Shown here: positions 12,213 through 15,958 of the stretch, in pieces
How positions within the stretch are numbered: position 1 is the first letter of the stretch
How the letters are laid out: each line of letters begins with the position of its first letter
DNA from: Trichodesmium sp. MAG_R04
Lineage (GTDB): Bacteria > Cyanobacteriota > Cyanobacteriia > Cyanobacteriales > Microcoleaceae
Length of the DNA: 15,958 nucleotides
Reading direction: 5' to 3'
Assembly (NCBI GenBank): GCA_023356515.1
Contig: JAKQYG010000038.1
Coordinates: 1 to 15,958 of the forward strand
Notes under the pieces: generated by a model
Told to the model about the DNA's origin: nothing
Database searches by the model: none
What the model saw: the letters and a program-made list of their open reading frames with translations, nothing else
Made by a program: the position numbers and the translations under genes

Positions 12213-13241
12213 ATGCTCAAACTAACTATTATAGTTTTAATTATTCTTATAGGTTCTTCCCTTTGTTCTGCTACAGAAACAGCTTTACTTTCAGTTTCTC
12301 CTATTAAAGTACAACAGTTAGCGCAGTCTAAAAAAACAACAGCATTAGTACTGTGGGAAATTAAGCAAAAAATCAACCGTCCAATTGCTACTATTGTGAT
12401 TATTAATAACATTTTTAATATTGTGGGTAGCATCTTAATTGGTAATATTGCAGCTTCAGTTTTAGGTAATACTTGGTTAGGAGTTTTTTCGAGTATTTTG
12501 ACGTTTTTAGTAATAGTTTTTGGCGAAATTATTCCTAAAACTTTAGGGGAACGTTATGCTATCCAATTTTCACTAATAGTAGCTTTGCCTGTACAGGGGT
12601 TAACTTTTATTTTTACTCCGATAGTCTGGTTGATGGAAAAAATCACATTACCTTTTACTCAAAGAAAAAAATTACCTACTACTAATGAAGCAGAAATAAT
12701 GTTTTTGACCAGAATAGGATATAAGGAGGGAGTTATTGAAGGTGATGAAGCTGAAATGATTAGAAGAGTATTTCGGTTGAATGATAAAAGAGCATGGGAT
12801 ATAATGACACCTCGAATAGCGACTACTTATTTATACAGTGATTCTACCATAGCTGAGGTTAAGTCAGATATTATTAGTTCTCAACATAGCCGAATTATTG
12901 TCATAGGAGATTCTATTGATGATGTAGTTGGTATGGTATTGAAACATGAATTACTTAAAGGTATAATTGAAGGGAATAAAAATCAAAAAATTGCTAATTT
13001 TATGCGAGATGTTAGATTTATTCCAGATACATTGAGGGTCGATTTATTGTTGAAAGAATTTAAGAAATATCGCCAACATTTGATGGTTGTTTTAGATGAA
13101 TATGGAGGAGTGTCGGGAGTGGTGAGTCTGGAGGATGTTTTGGAAGAATTAACTGGTGAAATTGTCGATGAAACTGATAAAAGTGTTGATTTACAAGTTG
13201 TGGCAAGAATGAGAGGAAAGATCAAATTAAAGGATGAGTAA
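12213..13241 (+). CDS. CNNM-CBS membrane protein (hemolysin C / CorC-like family)
   Basis: 342 residues. Residues 1-145 form the CNNM (DUF21) transmembrane domain with the motifs CSATETALLSVSP (18-30), INRPIATIVIINNIFNIVGS (54-73) and the signature FGEIIPKTLGERYA (103-116). Two CBS modules follow: the first around 198-255, opening with the typical DIMTPR, and the second around 262-320 with DEYGGVSGVVSLEDVLEEL (295-313). Relatives are linked to Mg2+/Co2+ or Na+ export, with CBS domains binding adenine nucleotides. The usual C-terminal CorC_HlyC domain is missing, so this is a short variant (about 340 versus 430 residues). The ATG at 12213 is chosen; an in-frame TTG at 12207 adds two residues. 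No strong Shine-Dalgarno. Transcription probably ends at the hairpin at 13276-13293. Confidence 0.9.
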   Translation: MLKLTIIVLIILIGSSLCSATETALLSVSPIKVQQLAQSKKTTALVLWEIKQKINRPIATIVIINNIFNIVGSILIGNIAASVLGNTWLGVFSSILTFLVIVFGEIIPKTLGERYAIQFSLIVALPVQGLTFIFTPIVWLMEKITLPFTQRKKLPTTNEAEIMFLTRIGYKEGVIEGDEAEMIRRVFRLNDKRAWDIMTPRIATTYLYSDSTIAEVKSDIISSQHSRIIVIGDSIDDVVGMVLKHELLKGIIEGNKNQKIANFMRDVRFIPDTLRVDLLLKEFKKYRQHLMVVLDEYGGVSGVVSLEDVLEELTGEIVDETDKSVDLQVVARMRGKIKLKDE

Positions 13242-13250
13242 TTTCAGTAA

Positions 13251-13300
13251 TTACCGAAAAATTGGGTTTAAAGCCTCGCCCATAAGCGGGTGACTTTTTA
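13251..13300 (+). repeat. Second IS605-type left-end copy, likely serving as terminator of the CNNM gene
   Basis: TTACCGAAAAATTGGG then TTTAAAGCCTCG parallels TTACTGAAAAAACGGG then TATAAAGCCTCG at 492-519. Here the hairpin is complete, TCGCCC (13276-13281) with GGGTGA (13288-13293) and the loop ATAAGC; the first copy lacks 11 nt. It lies 10 bp after the CNNM stop codon and is followed by T-rich sequence (ACTTTTTAGTTTATTTTTTT), so it can act as an intrinsic terminator. No tnpB or right end follows. Confidence 0.55.
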
Positions 13301-13659
13301 GTTTATTTTTTTCCACAGGTTATGTCTTTATTGCTTTTTATAGTTATTGCGAATAAGAATGGGATACTTTTTCAGCTAAAACCTTTTCACAGCAAGAAAA
13401 TCTTGTCTCAATCTAAATCAGAATGACTATACTTTCTCTATAAATTTATAGGGACGTTTCATACAACGTCCCTACTTCTCCTTCTGGGAGATGTTAGGGG
13501 TGGGTCCACTACTGCTGATGCCAAATCCGCCTTAGTGAGAGGATATTTTTTAAAGTTACAGCCTTTACTAAATAACGGATTAGGCCATAGGACAAGCCTA
13601 CTTTTATAATGAAAAAGACTTTTTCAGCAAGCCCTAACTAATTTGTCACCCCGTGAGAG
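13301..13659. other. Intergenic region with repeats, no gene
   Basis: Contains the palindrome at 13449-13474, two direct copies of CTTTTTCAGC (13367-13376, 13619-13628) and a perfect GAAAAAG-A-CTTTTTC palindrome (13611-13625). On the minus strand 13636-13612 reads TTAGGGCTTGCTGAAAAAGT, like a transposon end, so 13490-13636 may be a small decayed insertion sequence. Confidence 0.4.
13449..13474. repeat. Dispersed cyanobacterial palindrome (TAGGGACGTT-N6-AACGTCCCTA)
   Basis: Perfect 10-bp arms with a 6-nt loop (TCATAC). From memory, GTAGGGACGTT...AACGTCCCTAC palindromes are widespread intergenic repeats in cyanobacteria. It lies between a plus-strand and a minus-strand gene end, where a bidirectional transcript-end hairpin would be useful. 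Confidence 0.6.
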
Positions 13660-14475
13660 TTAGCCCTCTTTATGCAATAGAATACGAAAAAGTTTCTCAT
13701 TAGCCAGCGCTCCTACAGACAATTCTTCAATACTATTCAAAACCACTTTTGCTCCTGCCTCCAATAACTTACCAAGATAAACATATTGTCTTTCATCACT
13801 TTCCTGTACATGGGGAGGTAATACACCTACTCCGACCCAAGTTCTCGATGGTATCTGCTTACGAGCATTCTGCACTGTATGCATATCTCCTACTGTATCA
13901 CCAGCATAAATCACAGGTAGATTTTCAGGTAAACTATGTCGCTTTTCCAATTGCTTCACTACCGCCAACAAACCTGTCGGGTTAGGTTTTCCCGGCGCAT
14001 CTTCCATTCCCACTACTATCGGGGAACTCAAGCCTAATTTTCCTTCCAAAATATAAGCTATTTCCGATCTCATTGCTCCACTAAAAAACCCCCAATACAA
14101 CCCTGCTGCTGTCAAATGATCAAAATAACTAGAACTTACTAACAAAGGCTCAGAGCAAATATAACCGTCCCAGTTGTTCTCATCTAGGCCCCGATAACGA
14201 GACTGAAAAAAAGCTACTAACTTTTGATAATCTAAATCCATATCCTTCCGTTTTTGCCCTTGAACCTCAAAATACCGATAAACTAACTCTCGCGAAGCTT
14301 CCCAGTCATTATTCCACAGTCCCTCAGACTTAAGCTCGTCAATGTCTGCTAAAGTCGGGGAAAATGCGCCGGATGTAAAATGCTCTACCGTATTCGCGAT
14401 CGCCTGTCGATAAGACCCACCCACGTCTCGAATTACGCCATCAATATCGAAAACCAAAATTGCTTTATTCATCAT
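13660..14475 (-). CDS. HAD-superfamily hydrolase (TIGR01548-like, subfamily IA)
   Basis: 271 residues with all four HAD motifs. Motif I is VFDIDGVIRDVGGSYRQAI, with nucleophile Asp10 and acid/base Asp12. Motif II is FFSGAMRSE, with Ser132. Motif III is Lys163 in PGKPNPTGL. Motif IV is AGDTVGDM (191-198), whose Asp residues bind Mg2+. The opening DIDGVIRDVGGSYRQA is characteristic of the cyanobacterial subfamily I know as TIGR01548, a phosphatase of unestablished substrate (inositol-phosphate or histidinol-phosphate roles have been guessed for relatives). Two adjacent ATGs (14475, 14472) are possible starts, and an in-frame TTG at 14478 is less likely. No Shine-Dalgarno. The start lies 79 bp from the divergent PSRP-3 gene, so their promoters must overlap. 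A HIP1 site is inside. Confidence 0.9.
   Translation of the reverse strand: MMNKAILVFDIDGVIRDVGGSYRQAIANTVEHFTSGAFSPTLADIDELKSEGLWNNDWEASRELVYRYFEVQGQKRKDMDLDYQKLVAFFQSRYRGLDENNWDGYICSEPLLVSSSYFDHLTAAGLYWGFFSGAMRSEIAYILEGKLGLSSPIVVGMEDAPGKPNPTGLLAVVKQLEKRHSLPENLPVIYAGDTVGDMHTVQNARKQIPSRTWVGVGVLPPHVQESDERQYVYLGKLLEAGAKVVLNSIEELSVGALANEKLFRILLHKEG
14396..14403. repeat. HIP1 octamer GCGATCGC
   Basis: Perfect HIP1 palindrome near the 5' end of the HAD hydrolase gene. Confidence 0.9.
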
Positions 14476-14491
14476 CAAATTTTAATTTTTA

Positions 14492-14500
14492 TGGTATAAT
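14492..14500 (+). promoter_or_regulatory. Extended -10 promoter (TGGTATAAT) of the PSRP-3 gene
   Basis: TGN-TATAAT, with TATAAT at 14495-14500. No -35 consensus is present, as is tolerated with an extended -10. Transcription would start near 14507, giving a leader of about 48 nt. It lies in the 79-bp divergent gap, so it competes with the HAD gene promoter. Confidence 0.55.
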
Positions 14501-14528
14501 AAAGTTTTGTGTGTAAAGATTAAAATTT

Positions 14529-14551
14529 AGCCTAAAATTGGCTCAGGAGGT
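14529..14551 (+). promoter_or_regulatory. Strong ribosome binding site AGGAGGT with a small hairpin in front
   Basis: AGGAGGT at 14545-14551 fixes the unusual TTG start at 14555. AGCC (14529-14532) and GGCT (14540-14543) can form a 4-bp hairpin ending 1 nt before it. Confidence 0.6.
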
Positions 14552-14554
14552 AAA

Positions 14555-14854
14555 TTGTCCAAATTTATACTAAAAGTAGTCTGGTTAGACGATAATGTAG
14601 CACTTGCTGTGGATCAAGTGGTAGGAAATGGTACTAGCCCTTTAACTTGTTACTTTTTCTGGCCTCGGAATGATGCTTGGGAGCAACTAAAAAGTGAATT
14701 AGAAGCCAAGCATTGGATTTCAGAAGTGGATCAGGTAGCTCTCCTGAATAAGGCCACAGAAATAATTAGCTATTGGCAAGAAGAGGGCAGGAGACGGCCA
14801 CTTTCAGAAGCTCAGACAAAATTTCCAGACATAATTTTTACAGGTACTAATTAG
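14555..14854 (+). CDS. ycf65: Ribosomal protein PSRP-3 / Ycf65 (cS23)
   Basis: 99 residues matching the Ycf65/PSRP-3 family over the full length: SKFILKVVWLDDNVALAVDQ (2-21), GNGTSPLTCYFFWPRNDAWE (24-43), QLKSELEAKHWISE (44-57), LLNKATEIISYWQEEGRRR (63-81) and LSEAQTKFPDIIFTGTN (83-99). The protein is a small-subunit ribosomal component found in plastids and cyanobacteria. The start is TTG, not ATG: no other start codon lies near, the protein family begins exactly here (M-S-K-F), and a very strong Shine-Dalgarno (AGGAGGT, 14545-14551) compensates. An extended -10 promoter precedes it. It is divergent from the HAD hydrolase and followed by a group II intron protein relic. Confidence 0.95.
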   Translation: MSKFILKVVWLDDNVALAVDQVVGNGTSPLTCYFFWPRNDAWEQLKSELEAKHWISEVDQVALLNKATEIISYWQEEGRRRPLSEAQTKFPDIIFTGTN

Positions 14855-14900
14855 GAAGTAAAAGTGCGACTCGTTGGTCACTAAACCATGAAACTGGTAA

Positions 14901-15257
14901 AATGCCCGTTCCAAACTAATACAATCACCCTATTACCGAAACTGGACTTATTGGAGTAGCAGAATAGGTAAACATCTAAGCGTAAGAAAAGAAGTTACAA
15001 CGCCGATGTTAAAATGGCAGAAGAATAAACAAATGTTGCACCAACATTGCCACGACACAAAAACTGCCTTAGACAAGAAAACACATCCAAAACCAAAATT
15101 ACAGGATTTACCTGAAGGCTATTCATGGGTTGACGATATGTTTAGACTAAGACAGGAATATGCCCATAAAAAGGGACATTTAAAAGAGGAGTTGTGCAGA
15201 CAAGTCGGGTATAGTAACTTACCTGGCTTAGTTCAAAACTCAGAAATTAAAAGTTAA
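14901..15257 (+). pseudogene. Group II intron-encoded protein relic (HNH end) fused to an unrelated tail
   Basis: From the stop at 14898-14900 the frame is open for 118 codons to TAA at 15255-15257. The first ATG is at 15006. SPYYRNWTYWSSRIGKH (from 14925) and LLKWQKN-like LKWQKNK (15009-15029), then MLHQHCHDTKTA (15033-15068), match the C-terminal endonuclease region of cyanobacterial group II intron reverse transcriptase/maturases. In those proteins the order is 'NWTYWSSR.G...LLK.QKGKC..CG', an HNH core, then 'LLH.HCHD.KTA'. Here the CxxC and central HNH part between QKN and LHQHCHD is deleted, and the reverse transcriptase and maturase domains upstream are absent. The last 50 or so residues (LPEGYSWVDDMF, RLRQEYAHKKGHLKEELCRQ) do not resemble the normal end of the family. 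Non-functional as an intron protein; an 83-residue product from 15006 is conceivable. Confidence 0.65.
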
Positions 15258-15422
15258 AATTAATTTAGAATATTATCGATAACACCTATCGTTCCAGTTT
15301 GAAGCAAGAACAGAAATAAATAGGCAAAGAACTAGATAAATTTAAGCTTTTTGTATATTTCTAGGAATAGCAAATTGACTATTCTAACAATATAATCCAA
15401 TTAATAAAGGTAAAATCTGCGG
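15258..15422. other. Leader of the methyltransferase gene
   Basis: AT-rich, no gene. Carries the inverted repeat and -10 box given separately. Confidence 0.4.
15365..15396 (+). promoter_or_regulatory. Inverted repeat and -10 box upstream of the methyltransferase gene
   Basis: GAATAG (15365-15370) and CTATTC (15379-15384) form a 6-8-6 inverted repeat that ends 6 nt before a perfect TATAAT (15391-15396). The repeat overlaps a TTGACT (15375-15380) that is too close (10 nt) to be a normal -35. An operator covering the promoter is a reasonable reading. Confidence 0.4.
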
Positions 15423-15958
15423 ATGAACCAAGAACAGACATTACCAATAAGTGACCAACTACCACTTGTAACTTCTCCAACTATTCTCAAAAAAGCTATC
15501 TTATATAAGCTTGATAGCTATATTTCAGGTCGTGGCGAGTTGGTGCTTCCATGTCTGCCTGGTTTGCTGGACCATTACACAAATGTCGTAGAGAAGTTAT
15601 TTTCTCATTTGGGTAGACCAATGTCCACAGAAAGACAACAACAGTTGCGTCAAATAATAGAAAGAAAGTTGGCAGAAGGATATAATATTTCCGCAACTGC
15701 AATGTTAGTTATTCAATATGAATTGGTCAAACCTCCAGAAAAAGGTATGGCTTGTCAAGTAACTATTCGCACTCCAACTTTAGGGGAACAGTATAAACTT
15801 TGGGTAGAAAATAGAAAGCCTCCTCTATTTGGTTCCCACCCTGATGCTAAGGTATTAGCAATTGCAGCAGAATTTGTAGAAAACTCTACTAAAATATTAG
15901 ATATAGGGGGAGGGACGGGTAGAAATGCTTTACCTTTGGCGAGAAAGGGTTACTATGT
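15423..15958 (+). CDS. Class I SAM-dependent methyltransferase, N-terminal part
   Basis: 178 complete codons, running off the window. Residues about 20-120 form an N-terminal helical region (LDSYISGRGELVLPCLPGLL, then RQQQLRQIIERKLAEGYNIS) without a recognised function. Residues 156-175 contain the SAM-binding motif I: KILDIGGGTGRNALPLARKG, with Asp160 and the GGGTG loop (162-166). That motif is diagnostic of Rossmann-fold methyltransferases; the substrate-determining part lies outside the window. The ATG at 15423 is chosen because the frame upstream has no convincing coding character. A TATAAT at 15391-15396 would give a leader of about 20 nt. No good Shine-Dalgarno (AAAGG is 13 nt or more away). 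Target unknown. Confidence 0.85.
   Translation, partial: MNQEQTLPISDQLPLVTSPTILKKAILYKLDSYISGRGELVLPCLPGLLDHYTNVVEKLFSHLGRPMSTERQQQLRQIIERKLAEGYNISATAMLVIQYELVKPPEKGMACQVTIRTPTLGEQYKLWVENRKPPLFGSHPDAKVLAIAAEFVENSTKILDIGGGTGRNALPLARKGYY

Noticed and set aside
12203..12433. Minus-strand frame over the start of the CNNM gene
   Set aside because: Shadow of the transmembrane domain coding sequence.
13611..13625. GAAAAAG-A-CTTTTTC as a terminator of the HAD gene
   Set aside because: A one-base loop cannot form an RNA hairpin of this stem; it is a DNA palindrome only.
13749..13985. Plus-strand frame inside the HAD gene
   Set aside because: Shadow of a gene with all four catalytic motifs on the opposite strand.
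15496..15702. 68-codon minus-strand frame
   Set aside because: Lies wholly within the methyltransferase coding sequence and has no supporting motif.
1..15958. CRISPR array or tRNA genes
   Set aside because: No regularly spaced direct repeats of 25-40 nt and no cloverleaf-like segments were seen by eye; a covariance-model scan would be needed to exclude a tRNA fully.

Overview
The window comes from a cyanobacterium, probably a low-GC one. Four perfect HIP1 octamers (GCGATCGC) lie inside genes. The gene set is also typically cyanobacterial: a PSRP-3/Ycf65 ribosomal protein, Ser/Thr kinases of the 'DT.RPG.PQC' type fused to TPR repeats, a cyanobacterial HEAT-repeat membrane protein and a Cys-less AhpC/TSA-like protein. 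I cannot assign a genus. Intergenic DNA is long, AT-rich and littered with decayed mobile elements.

Layout. 1-297 (minus): N-terminus of a carbamoyltransferase cut by the window edge. 492-1163: two transposon relics, an internally deleted IS200/IS605-type TnpB element with both ends still visible and a short IS1-type transposase fragment. 1204-2361 (minus): membrane-anchored HEAT-repeat protein. 2975-5200 and 5692-7899 (plus): two tandem paralogues with the same plan of kinase domain, one membrane span and eleven uninterrupted 34-residue TPR units. The first has lost essentially every catalytic residue (pseudokinase). The second keeps the core catalytic set but has Asn in place of the catalytic-loop Lys. 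7987-8811: SAM hydroxide adenosyltransferase. 9249-10031: AhpC/TSA-like protein without a peroxidatic Cys. 10484-10615: a 43-residue single-span membrane protein. 11455-11850: three-span membrane protein. 12213-13241: CNNM/CBS transporter-like protein. 13660-14475 (minus) and 14555-14854 (plus): a HAD phosphatase divergent from the PSRP-3 gene. 14901-15257: relic of a group II intron-encoded protein joined to an unrelated tail. 15423-15958: N-terminal part of a SAM-dependent methyltransferase running off the window.

The strongest candidate for something undescribed is the kinase/pseudokinase pair. The proteins share the same domain lengths (11 x 34 TPR residues plus a 17-residue tail) and carry four cysteines at identical positions in TPR units 7 and 8, the only cysteines in either TPR domain. 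Charge around the membrane span suggests a cytoplasmic kinase domain and a periplasmic TPR domain, so the pair could be an envelope sensor in which the pseudokinase modulates the kinase. That role is inference. A divergently transcribed HEAT-repeat membrane protein sits next to the pair.

Other structure: a 90-bp MITE with perfect 13-bp ends and a 5-bp target duplication (11264-11353); mutually exclusive interleaved inverted repeats ahead of the AhpC-like gene (9118-9157); a perfect 10-bp palindrome of a type seen in many cyanobacterial genomes (13449-13474); and a second copy of the IS605-type left end (13251-13300), here placed as a likely terminator. I saw no tRNA, rRNA or CRISPR array.
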